The translations under genes were made by a program, and so were the position numbers. Shown here piece by piece: positions 8,335 through 15,254 of a stretch of DNA of 29,818 nucleotides. Source of the stretch: JAFGIT01 sp016929465 [NCBI: Candidatus Coatesbacteria bacterium] (GTDB taxonomy: Bacteria > B130-G9); assembly GCA_016929465.1 (NCBI GenBank), contig JAFGIT010000203.1, positions 1 through 29,818 on the forward strand, written 5' to 3'. Under the pieces are notes generated by a model, which searched no databases, was not told the origin of the DNA, and was given only the letters and a program-made list of their open reading frames with translations. How positions within the stretch are numbered: position 1 is the stretch's first letter; each line of letters opens with the position of its first letter.

Positions 8335-10992
8335 CTACTCGACTGAGAATAGAGCCTCAGCGATTCTGATGAACTCTTTGTGACCCTCGCATGCGACCGC
8401 AGCTATAAACAAATAATCGCCGTCTGGAAGCCCGTCTGGAATCTGTATCTGGGCGACCAATTCAGGGCCGAAGGCGTAGCGCTCTGGTAGATAAGAGCCC
8501 CGGTGCCAGGGGTAGATGCCGGCGGACCAACCATCGCCGACGCACGAAAAGACAAAGCCGTCCGGCAGCACGAATGCGAGGTAGATATCTGCGTAAAAAG
8601 CCGGCCCAGGATTCTCGAGCAGAATTCCCGCCTCGAGAGGGTCACCGGGGGCATACTCAAATGCGCTAGTAAAGCAACCAAGGGCGATCTGCGGAAGCGG
8701 ATAGTGGTAGCCAATGTCGCAACGTCCCTCGTCCGGCAAATTGTCGGTTCTCGTTGTCATATCGGACAGCTCCAAGAGGTCAACGTTACCCCAGCCGGCG
8801 TCGATGCAGGGGCTATCCGCATCCTGCCCGGCTTCGATGCTCGAGAGGTAGTAGTCACCAAACGGGCCCTCCGCGAAGAACGGATCGGCATCGATATTGC
8901 CCTCACCCTCGTGACCTCCCTCGACGCATGAGTAGAGAATCTGATAGTTCTCCCCGGCTGCTGCCTGACCAGTACTCCAGAAGAGCGAATTGAGGATCAA
9001 CGTGTCGCTTCCTCCGACATCTATGGCCAGATTTCCTGTCTCGATGTCAGCGATCGTAACTCCGCAGATTATGACCTCGTCGTTGCCGGGCGCATATATC
9101 GCTGACGCCCCGAATAGCCCTGCGCTCGATATCATCAGGCTGTTCTCGATCTGAAGCAGGTCCGAGCCATAGCAATATATCGCGCCGCCCGTGTTGCTGG
9201 CGACGTTCTCTGCGAAGTAGCTATTCCTGATGATGAGTGAATTCGCTCGCTCACAGCATATCCCCGCACCCCCAACAGAGAACCAGCATGTGTTGGATAT
9301 GAATTCACAGTTCTCGATGAGAATATCCCCGCAGTCGTCAGCATAAAATGCCGACCCGGCATCACCGAACACGCAGTCGGAGAATCTGCATCCCGATAGG
9401 AATAGGTTAGAGTTCTCCGCCCAGAGCCCATGTCCTGAACCGGAGCCCTCGTATGTGTTTCCCGTGATTGAGAGCCGAGAAACGGAGATGCTGTCTTGTT
9501 TAGATATGGAAAGGGCGTGGTCAGCTTCGTCGGATGGCTCCATTCTGATCAGCGTGTTGTCTCTCGATTCGCCAATCAACTCGAATGCCGCATCAATCTC
9601 CGGAAACTCGAGTGGGAATCGCTCATTATTCGTCGTCGAGGAGTAGATGCCTGGTGCAAGCGTGATGCGGATTGTCTCCGATTCCTCGACTTCTTCTGCT
9701 GCTTCGAGCGCATGCGAGATGGTCCTGAAAGCCTCCGTTGGGGAAACGCCGGACCGGTAGTCGCTGCCTTCGACAGCATCTACGAATATCTCGAGCACAT
9801 CTCGCCTGGGAACGTAATGGTAACCCATATCGACAACGCCCGAATCGAGCAAGGCGTCCGTACGGGTCGTGAGGACATCGAGTCCGAATTCAGAGGAGGA
9901 CCCAAGACCTGAATCGACGCATGGGCTATCCATCGTTTGTCCCGCCGCCATGCAGGAAAGATAGCATTTGCCCAGTGGGCCGATCGTGAACCTCGGGTCC
10001 TCCGAAATATTGCCCTCACCCTCGCGGCCGTCCTCTACACAGGAGTAGCTGACGCTAACCAATCCAACTTCTTGGAATATAGCATTCTCACCATTGCCCC
10101 ACAAGATCGAGTTAGTTATGTTGACCTGCGTGTCATTGGCATGGATGACGGAGCCGTTTTCACCAGAGTTATCGGCGAAAGTGCAGTTCTCGAAGGTCAT
10201 CGGTTCACAGTTTGTGCAGTAGATGACTCCGCCCATCGGGGAAGAATTCTCATAAAACAAGCAGTTGCGAAATGACATCGCCGGGCCGTTGCCCACGGAG
10301 AGCACTCCACCAGAGATTGTGGCGTGGTTATTGCTGAAGATACAGTCCTGAATGGTCGGCGCCACGTCGCCTCCGATACCAAGAGCACCGCCCCCGCCGG
10401 TGTGGCCAATGAAGACGCAAGACCGAATTGCGCCGCTATTCCCCAAATGGACGGCGCCGCCCTCCTCAATCCTCATGCTGTTGTCGAATGTGCAGTCGCT
10501 GATCAGATAATCTGGGCCGTCGGCAATAACGCAGAGATTGTTGTTGATGAAGAGGCAATTGCTGATGACTTTGCCGGAGTAATTCGCTATCAGGGCAAAG
10601 GGAGAACCGTTGGTAAAAGTCATATTCGCCGCTCGAGCTGGATACTCCGATCCAAGTGAAATCAGGACGCTGCCCTCCTTGCCGCCATCGAGGACAACCG
10701 AGTCGCGACCCGCCCCGACGATCAAGACATAGCCGGGCACCTCGATAGGGAATTTCTCCCCGTTCGTCTCCTCGGAATAAATGCCGGTTGCCACGTAAAT
10801 CGTGGCAGGCTCCTCACCGGAGGCCTGCACCATCTCAACGGCGTGCGCGATGGTCTCAAAAGCTACGGCGGGACTAAGCCCGCTGTTGCGATCATTGCCA
10901 TTGACCGCGTCAACGTAGTAGTCCGCTGCGACGCTTGTGCCCCCAATCAGCAGAACCAACACAAAGACCAGAGCCGCTGATGGTCTGATCAT
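8335..10992 (-). CDS. Secreted right-handed parallel beta-helix protein, internally duplicated (DUF1565-like)
   Basis: The 885-residue protein has a signal peptide (MIRPSAALVFVLVLLIGG, cleavage likely after about residue 23). It is built of two similar halves, about residues 24-397 and 398-765. Each begins with YYVDAVNGNDRNSGLSP-type DUF1565 sequence (second copy FVDAVEGSDYRSGVSP) and PGIYSSTTN-type text. Each continues through beta-helix rungs rich in N, C and F (for example IQDCIFSNNHATISGGV) and ends with YSCVE..EGEGNI..DP, DSPC and DMGYHY/DIGYHY. The last 115 residues form a separate beta-rich domain ending in LPDGDYLFIAAVAC. Start ATG 10992 has a strong site (GGGAGG, 6 nt); the frame extends 17 codons further up without support. 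Probably a surface or extracellular adhesin-like or carbohydrate-binding protein. A sigma54 promoter lies upstream. Confidence 0.88.
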   Translation of the reverse strand: MIRPSAALVFVLVLLIGGTSVAADYYVDAVNGNDRNSGLSPAVAFETIAHAVEMVQASGEEPATIYVATGIYSEETNGEKFPIEVPGYVLIVGAGRDSVVLDGGKEGSVLISLGSEYPARAANMTFTNGSPFALIANYSGKVISNCLFINNNLCVIADGPDYLISDCTFDNSMRIEEGGAVHLGNSGAIRSCVFIGHTGGGGALGIGGDVAPTIQDCIFSNNHATISGGVLSVGNGPAMSFRNCLFYENSSPMGGVIYCTNCEPMTFENCTFADNSGENGSVIHANDTQVNITNSILWGNGENAIFQEVGLVSVSYSCVEDGREGEGNISEDPRFTIGPLGKCYLSCMAAGQTMDSPCVDSGLGSSSEFGLDVLTTRTDALLDSGVVDMGYHYVPRRDVLEIFVDAVEGSDYRSGVSPTEAFRTISHALEAAEEVEESETIRITLAPGIYSSTTNNERFPLEFPEIDAAFELIGESRDNTLIRMEPSDEADHALSISKQDSISVSRLSITGNTYEGSGSGHGLWAENSNLFLSGCRFSDCVFGDAGSAFYADDCGDILIENCEFISNTCWFSVGGAGICCERANSLIIRNSYFAENVASNTGGAIYCYGSDLLQIENSLMISSAGLFGASAIYAPGNDEVIICGVTIADIETGNLAIDVGGSDTLILNSLFWSTGQAAAGENYQILYSCVEGGHEGEGNIDADPFFAEGPFGDYYLSSIEAGQDADSPCIDAGWGNVDLLELSDMTTRTDNLPDEGRCDIGYHYPLPQIALGCFTSAFEYAPGDPLEAGILLENPGPAFYADIYLAFVLPDGFVFSCVGDGWSAGIYPWHRGSYLPERYAFGPELVAQIQIPDGLPDGDYLFIAAVACEGHKEFIRIAEALFSVE

Positions 10993-11061
10993 GCTATTCG
11001 CCTCCCTTCGGAATAGAGGTCTCAAACATTCAAAAAAACGCATAATCCCTGATCTAATTTA

Positions 11062-11077
11062 AGCAATATTCGTGCCA
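11062..11077 (-). promoter_or_regulatory. Sigma54 (RpoN) promoter for the beta-helix gene
   Basis: On the minus strand the site reads TGGCACG-N4-TTGCT, matching the -24/-12 consensus at every conserved position, with the required 10 bp between GG and GC. A transcription start near 11052 would give a leader of about 60 nt to the strong ribosome site of the beta-helix gene. Sigma54 promoters need an enhancer-binding activator; two identical dyads lie 110-200 bp upstream. Confidence 0.75.
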
Positions 11078-11186
11078 TTTGCCGGGGAATATCTGCCACC
11101 AACAGCACATACCGCTCTGTGAAGCGATCTACGCGGATGATTCCAGACTTGGGCGGACGCAATGACAGCTGGGCCATCCACCGAAG

Positions 11187-11209
11187 TGGGTCAATTTTTG
11201 ACCCACCCC
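11187..11209. repeat. Dyad repeat, copy 1
   Basis: Copy 1 of an identical 23-bp unit. Its core is a palindrome with arms GTGGGTCAA and TTGACCCAC (9 bp, 11186-11206) around TTT. It lies about 110-130 bp upstream of the sigma54 promoter and is either an operator for its activator or a remnant repeat. Confidence 0.85.
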
Positions 11210-11255
11210 GCTCTATCTAATTGCTTTATGGCGGCTATATAGCCTGCCAGTCAGC

Positions 11256-11278
11256 TGGGTCAATTTTTGACCCACCCC
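11256..11278. repeat. Dyad repeat, copy 2
   Basis: Second copy, identical over 23 bp, offset 69 bp from copy 1. Arms TGGGTCAA/TTGACCCA (8 bp) surround TTT; the outer G-C pair of copy 1 is lost because the preceding base is C. The flanking sequence differs, so the conserved unit is the dyad plus its CCCC tail. Confidence 0.85.
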
Positions 11279-11404
11279 TTTGATCCACCCATACACGAAT
11301 TCGTAGTGCATCCATCTTTGAGTAGGATAGAGCTGGAATGCCAGATCCTCAATCTCACTTGGGAATGGTCAAGGGCGAGAGCCGTTCATTCGCCGCATTT
11401 GGAC

Positions 11405-11434
11405 TTGACCTATGCCCCTTGCTATCTGTTACAC
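11405..11434 (+). promoter_or_regulatory. Possible promoter for tRNA-Arg
   Basis: TTGACC (11405-11410) with TTACAC (11429-11434) at 18-bp spacing. It would start transcription about 90 nt before the tRNA. The -10 is poor, so this is tentative. Confidence 0.3.
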
Positions 11435-11530
11435 TTTCGGCTGGTTGAGATCCTTGCACTATTGCCCGGCTGCTCTTTGAGAGCCGCTGTGTGGTCGGTG
11501 GCCCGATTTTCGACCGCATTTCTTGCACAT

Positions 11531-11606
11531 GCGCCTGTAGCTCAGGGGATAGAGCACTGGCCTCCGGAGCCAGGTGTCGCGCGTTCGAATCGCGCCAGGC
11601 GCGCCA
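11531..11606 (+). tRNA. tRNA-Arg (anticodon CCG)
   Basis: A complete 76-nt cloverleaf folds by eye: acceptor GCGCCTG with CAGGCGC, D arm GCTC/GAGC, anticodon arm CTGGC/GCCAG with loop CTCCGGA (anticodon CCG, reading CGG), five-base variable loop, and T arm GCGCG-TTCGAAT-CGCGC. The discriminator is G and the 3' CCA is encoded. No integrase or attachment-site duplication is visible next to it. Confidence 0.97.
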
Positions 11607-11733
11607 ATCCCGAGGAATTCACCGTAGCAACGGAGAAGCCATTCTGTGCTTCTGCTCTTCCATCCGTAAATGGCTGGAGCTGGCGTCGCCTACGGGGCAA
11701 AGGAAGATATGACCATCCCGTCAAATCTCCTCC

Positions 11734-11751
11734 GAGACAAACGTCTCTTTT
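11734..11751 (+). terminator. Possible terminator after tRNA-Arg
   Basis: GAGAC (11734-11738) and GTCTC (11743-11747) form a 5-bp stem with a 4-nt loop, followed directly by TTTT. The stem is short, and it lies 127 nt past the tRNA. Confidence 0.35.
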
Positions 11752-11870
11752 CCCATTGCGGTCTCAAGACGCCATAGTGAGCTGGGCTTGTCCGAAGAGG
11801 AACCACCGGAATACCATCTGAAATAAAACATGAAACTCCGGAGGCTGTCCAATAAATCGAAATGTGTGGT

Positions 11871-11975
11871 TGTAGGGGCGATTCACGAATCGCCCAATCT
11901 CTATTGATTTCCTTTCCAGATTGCCTTGAATACGGCGCTGCGGCCCTCAAGGGCGGTTCGTGAACCGCCCCTACA
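11871..11975. repeat. Nested palindromic repeat (MITE-like, 105 bp)
   Basis: Two 25-bp arms (11871-11895 and 11951-11975) are inverted copies differing at two positions, and both begin or end with TGTAGGGGCG-type sequence. Each arm is itself a hairpin: left GGGCGATTC/GAATCGCCC and right GGGCGGTTC/GAACCGCCC, each with a 2-nt loop. The two differences between arms are compensatory, so pairing within each small hairpin is kept. The 55 bp between arms has no ORF. Similar short palindromic elements are scattered in many bacterial genomes; mobility here is inferred. Confidence 0.75.
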
Positions 11976-12023
11976 AGGCGGATTTCAACGAATCCGATTC
12001 GAATGATATTGGCCTGGCTGAAA

Positions 12024-12052
12024 TTGACAATCTGTCGGGATTCTGATAAAAT
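12024..12052 (+). promoter_or_regulatory. Strong sigma70 promoter, target unknown
   Basis: TTGACA (12024-12029), 17-bp spacer and TAAAAT (12047-12052), preceded by an extended -10 TG (12044-12045). This is near-consensus. It points right, toward the 3' end of a convergent methyltransferase gene, and no plus-strand gene follows. Only a 16-codon ATG frame at 12065 without a ribosome site is present, so a short RNA is the simplest product. Confidence 0.6.
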
Positions 12053-12107
12053 TATTGTGTGAACATGAAGCAAAAAACTCGCCAAGCTTTAGACAGCCAC
12101 TCCGATC

Positions 12108-12147
12108 GGGTGTGACTCCTACGATACCGATTGGGCCTATCACACCC
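12108..12147. other. Hairpin over the 3' end of the methyltransferase gene
   Basis: GGGTGTGA (12108-12115) pairs perfectly with TCACACCC (12140-12147) across a 24-nt loop; the right arm includes the methyltransferase stop codon. It could end or stabilise the minus-strand mRNA, or fold in a plus-strand RNA from the promoter at 12024. No U-tract follows on either strand. Confidence 0.45.
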
Positions 12148-12928
12148 ACCCTCTCTTCTCCCCACATAGCACCATGCGGAAGCTGTCCGACTGGTAAGGT
12201 CTGTCCATCGAGTTATCTCCGAGAGCGATGGTGACATCGAGCCCGGATCTTGCGAGCAATGAGGTCAACTCATCACGAGTGTAAAGCCTCACCCAGCCGC
12301 GGGAGTGGTGAAACTTGTGCTCACGCCAACGATATGAATGGACGTCGGTAGTCAGCCGTGACTCCTTCGCGTCGAAGAAGAACCTATAAAACGCTGCGCC
12401 TCCGCCGTCGAGCTGATACTTGTGGCAGGGGCAATGCGAGGCCGCCCATCCGGCGTTAATCACGCCAATCACGAACTTCCCGCCGGGGGTCAGCACTCGC
12501 GAGAGCTCGGAGAGCATCCGCTCATTCGCCATATCCGTCTCCTGGTATCCGAGACCACCCTCGGCCATCACTATGACGCACCCAAAGGACCCTTCGGCAA
12601 AGGGGAGTGCTGCCACGTCGGCTGTAGAGAATTCTGCCCTGATCCCAGACGATGCTGCGCACTTCCTTCCGAGTCGGGGGAGGATGTGTGAAACGTCAAC
12701 GCCGATGACGCGAAATCCCGCTACGGCCAACAGCAGGCTATGCCGGCCGAAGCCACAGCCGGCGTCCAGCAGACTCCTGCCTGCACCAACGCCGAGAACA
12801 TCAACTAAAAAACCAACCTCTCGCCGGGTTATCTCTGGCTTGGCCCAGGGGGCATACAACGTTCCCTCGCCCAACCTGTCCAGTTCCTTCTTCCACCAGC
12901 CCGGCCTGATCCCGTTCGGTAGGGCCAT
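12140..12928 (-). CDS. Class I SAM-dependent methyltransferase
   Basis: The 262-residue protein has a Rossmann methyltransferase core: motif I LLDAGCGFGRHS (about residues 53-64), VIGVDVS with the acidic ribose ligand, a DVAALPFAEGSFGCVIV motif, and LSELSRVLTPGGKFVIGVINAG. This is the UbiE/Methyltransf_11/25 type, acting on small molecules; the substrate cannot be told. The C-terminal part (YRWREHKFHHSRGWVRLYTRDELTSLL) resembles the lid of that group. The ATG follows CCGGAA, a weak ribosome site. It is transcribed alone, with a candidate promoter 50-80 nt upstream, and is separated by 224 nt from the next operon on the same strand. Confidence 0.88.
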   Translation of the reverse strand: MALPNGIRPGWWKKELDRLGEGTLYAPWAKPEITRREVGFLVDVLGVGAGRSLLDAGCGFGRHSLLLAVAGFRVIGVDVSHILPRLGRKCAASSGIRAEFSTADVAALPFAEGSFGCVIVMAEGGLGYQETDMANERMLSELSRVLTPGGKFVIGVINAGWAASHCPCHKYQLDGGGAAFYRFFFDAKESRLTTDVHSYRWREHKFHHSRGWVRLYTRDELTSLLARSGLDVTIALGDNSMDRPYQSDSFRMVLCGEKRGWV

Positions 12929-12976
12929 TTCCGGACAACCTTGTCACGACCGTATTAAAATGAATTATTGCTGTGA

Positions 12977-13005
12977 ATTGTGAATAACCATATATCCTAT
13001 GTCAA
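12977..13005 (-). promoter_or_regulatory. Candidate sigma70 promoter for the methyltransferase gene
   Basis: On the minus strand TTGACA (13005-13000), 17-bp spacer and CACAAT (12982-12977, 4/6). A start near 12970 gives a leader of about 42 nt. The segment is AT-rich compared with its surroundings. Confidence 0.45.
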
Positions 13006-13152
13006 TAGCTATTCAGCCGTCCGGCGAAATGAGACGGCGGGAGAGCTGCCGCATAGGAGTGATTCACTGATTGGTGGAGGGCTTTGGAAGGGACTTACTG
13101 CGATAGACGAGCCTTGCACTCTCAAGAGCTGCCCTGGACGCCGCTCTTCGCG

Positions 13153-14550
13153 TTAGTCCTTCATCCTCATCAGCATGAGGGCTGCCGAGGCAGCCTTGGA
13201 AAGGTCCTGCCAGGACCTCATCTTCTTCAGACGATGTATGAAAAACGCCGGACGGAGGTAGAACTTCTTGTAGGCCTTCTTCGCCCACAAGTCAGCATCC
13301 TTTACGAAGAAGGGCAGCTTCTCGTTCGTCTCGCCAAGCGTGAAATCGCGCCAATAGTCGGTCTTGATCAGTCCCCCTTGCCGCGCCAGCTCATAGAGGT
13401 GCGTGCTCGGATGAGCAACCGTGGCCGTGAACATCGCCATGTCTGGCTTCAGGGCAATCGCAAATTGGATCGTCTCCTTGATCGTCTCCAGCGTCTCAGT
13501 CGGATAACCGATCATGAAGTAGGCAAACGCCTCTATCCCTGCCGCCTGGGTCATGCGAAATACCCTCCTAACCTGCTCGAGAGATGTTTTCTTCCGCATA
13601 AGCTCCAGAATCCTTGGAACGCCTGACTCAACACCGTAGCGGAGACGCGAACAGCCGGCCTCGGCTATCTTGGCGAGTATCTCCTCATCAACGAGGTCCA
13701 CCCTCGTCGGTGTCTCCCACTTAATCTTGAGACCACGCCGGATGATCTCGTCAGATATCTCGATGATGCGGTCTTTTTTCAGCGTCATCACCGTGTCGTA
13801 GAACATCACCTCGCGGACGCCGTAGTCCTTGACGACTTGCTCTATCTCATCGACAACCATCTTGGCGGAGCGAAACCTGAGTTTATTGTCCCAGGGAAAT
13901 TTCGCGCAAAAGCCGCAATGGAATGGGCATCCGCGGGAGCTGATCATCGTCGTCATCGGATCGAGCGCGACCGCTGATGAGTACATCTCGTGGTGGATGA
14001 GGTCTCTTGCTGGGACAGGCAGGGCGTCTATGTCATCCACGATTCTCTCGGGATTTATGTGCACATTTCCATTCGTTTTGTATGCGAGCCCCTCAATTCC
14101 CGAGTAGTCGGTCCCCGAGCTCAGTGCCTCTGCGAGCTCGACCATGGGGTACTCACCCTCACCGACCACCCCAAAGTCGATGCAATCGTGGGAAAGAGTC
14201 TCGTTGGGATAAATCGAAAGCTGCGGGCCGCCCATCACGACCATTGCACCGGTCTCCTTCGCGACCTTGGCCGCAGCGAGCGCGCTCTTGAAGGTCGGGG
14301 TCATGGTCGATATGCCCACCAGATCGGGCTGTTTCTCCTTCAGGACCTCTCCAAGTGCCTGGACGCTCAGGTTCTCAACGTAATTGTCGAGTATCTCGAC
14401 CTCGTCATTGCGCTCCCGTTTGAGCATCGAGGCTATGTACATTAGCCCGAGTGGAGGAAACTCACCGCGCACCTTCTCCATCTCTGTGGCGAGCGCGGTG
14501 TTGACCATCTCCACTTCGCGGTTGTGGTTCTGAAGAAGAATTATTTTCAA
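13153..14550 (-). CDS. B12-binding-domain radical SAM protein
   Basis: The 465-residue protein has an N-terminal cobalamin-binding-type Rossmann domain (about residues 1-145, with PPLGLMYIASML, DLVGISTMTPTF, VVMGGPQ and VVGEGEYPMVEL). A radical SAM domain follows, whose CPFHCGFC supplies the CX3CX2C iron-sulfur ligands (Cys208, 212, 215). No DxHxxG cobalamin-ligand motif is seen, as in many members. This class includes methylases and ring-forming enzymes; the product is unknown. The frame opens at TTG 14559, but AGGG stands only 0 nt before it and 9 nt before the TTG at 14550, which also gives the usual MKIILL start, so I prefer 14550. It follows the SIS-domain gene by 66 nt, probably in one operon. 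Confidence 0.9.
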   Translation of the reverse strand: MKIILLQNHNREVEMVNTALATEMEKVRGEFPPLGLMYIASMLKRERNDEVEILDNYVENLSVQALGEVLKEKQPDLVGISTMTPTFKSALAAAKVAKETGAMVVMGGPQLSIYPNETLSHDCIDFGVVGEGEYPMVELAEALSSGTDYSGIEGLAYKTNGNVHINPERIVDDIDALPVPARDLIHHEMYSSAVALDPMTTMISSRGCPFHCGFCAKFPWDNKLRFRSAKMVVDEIEQVVKDYGVREVMFYDTVMTLKKDRIIEISDEIIRRGLKIKWETPTRVDLVDEEILAKIAEAGCSRLRYGVESGVPRILELMRKKTSLEQVRRVFRMTQAAGIEAFAYFMIGYPTETLETIKETIQFAIALKPDMAMFTATVAHPSTHLYELARQGGLIKTDYWRDFTLGETNEKLPFFVKDADLWAKKAYKKFYLRPAFFIHRLKKMRSWQDLSKAASAALMLMRMKD

Positions 14551-14616
14551 CTTATTCAACCCTTTCAGAGCAAGTCAGATGCTCCGCCTTATGCAAGCCG
14601 CCCCTCGCCGGTAATA

Positions 14617-15231
14617 TCAATTCCCACAGCAGCAGGCTCTTTTACTGGTGTGGCTGTGCCCCGCGTCATACTCCGCTATCCGCTCCTTGAGGACCATGAA
14701 TATTATGTGGTTCAGCATCGCATGGATATCCTCTATCTGCTGCATGTGATCGCTCGGGACGAGAATGTGCACCTTCGCCACATCCTTCGCCTCGCCACCG
14801 CTCTTTCCTGAGAATAGTATTGAGGTTGCGCCCAGTTCATTTGCCGTCCTGAATGCGTTGATCACGTTGGGCGACATTCCGGAGAAGCTGAGTCCCAGCG
14901 CCACATCGCCAGGCTGGACGAAATTCTTGAGCTGTTCCCCGAATGTGTTCCTGTAGTCAGTGTCATTGGCCCAAGCCGTAATAAGCGGAGCGTTATCCGA
15001 AAGACACATCGCCTTGAACCGACGCCTATTCGGCGCTGCGGTCCCCTTCGCTGCATCGCACGCTATGTGCGAGGCAGTGGCTGCGCTTCCACCATTGCCG
15101 AATACAAATAGGCACCTATCGTTCTTGTATGCCTCGAATATGATATCGACGACCTCCTGTACCTTCTCCACAGGAATGTTGCTGATCGTCTCCTTTATTT
15201 GCTCAAAATAGGCATTTATAAAATCAAGCAT
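14617..15231 (-). CDS. SIS-domain protein, GmhA-like (phosphoheptose isomerase family)
   Basis: A 204-residue sugar isomerase (SIS) domain protein of the sedoheptulose-7-phosphate isomerase type, which supplies heptose for LPS or other glycans. Seen: FVFGNGGSAATASHIACDAAKG, SFSGMSPNVINAF, FSGKSGGEAKDVAKVHILVP and IEDIHAMLNHIIF, which keeps the catalytic histidine region. Aligned to E. coli GmhA from memory, catalytic Glu65 appears as Asp here (HIACD), and the C-terminus carries a CCC tail (RACCCGN). It may therefore be a family variant with another sugar phosphate. AGGAG stands 6 nt before the ATG. Only 23 nt separate it from resC upstream, so it is probably co-transcribed with resB-resC. Confidence 0.83.
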   Translation of the reverse strand: MLDFINAYFEQIKETISNIPVEKVQEVVDIIFEAYKNDRCLFVFGNGGSAATASHIACDAAKGTAAPNRRRFKAMCLSDNAPLITAWANDTDYRNTFGEQLKNFVQPGDVALGLSFSGMSPNVINAFRTANELGATSILFSGKSGGEAKDVAKVHILVPSDHMQQIEDIHAMLNHIIFMVLKERIAEYDAGHSHTSKRACCCGN

Positions 15232-15254
15232 GATTGTCTCCTAATCTCTTACCA

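Larger units (their letters stand above)
10993..12139. other. Long intergenic region
   Basis: About 1.1 kb without a convincing protein gene. It holds the sigma54 promoter, two dyads, a tRNA gene, a small hairpin-T-tract, a nested inverted repeat and a strong plus-strand promoter, each listed separately. A plus-strand ORF of 184 codons from 11267 runs through the tRNA gene and has no protein-like features, so I reject it. In 11279-11404 and 11752-11870 I see nothing I can name. Confidence 0.7.

Noticed and set aside
11186-11278. Two dyads as the start of a CRISPR array
   Set aside because: Only two copies exist, the repeat is short and fully palindromic, and no cas genes are present.
11531-11606. 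tRNA-Arg as integration site of a mobile element
   Set aside because: No integrase gene and no duplicated tRNA 3' end could be found nearby.
11267-11821. A 184-codon plus-strand ORF in the intergenic region
   Set aside because: It reads through the tRNA-Arg gene, has no ribosome site, and its protein shows no domain or compositional sense.
12065-12115. A 16-codon peptide frame (starting MKQKTRQALD) after the strong promoter at 12024
   Set aside because: There is no ribosome site before the ATG, and the length gives no evidence for coding.
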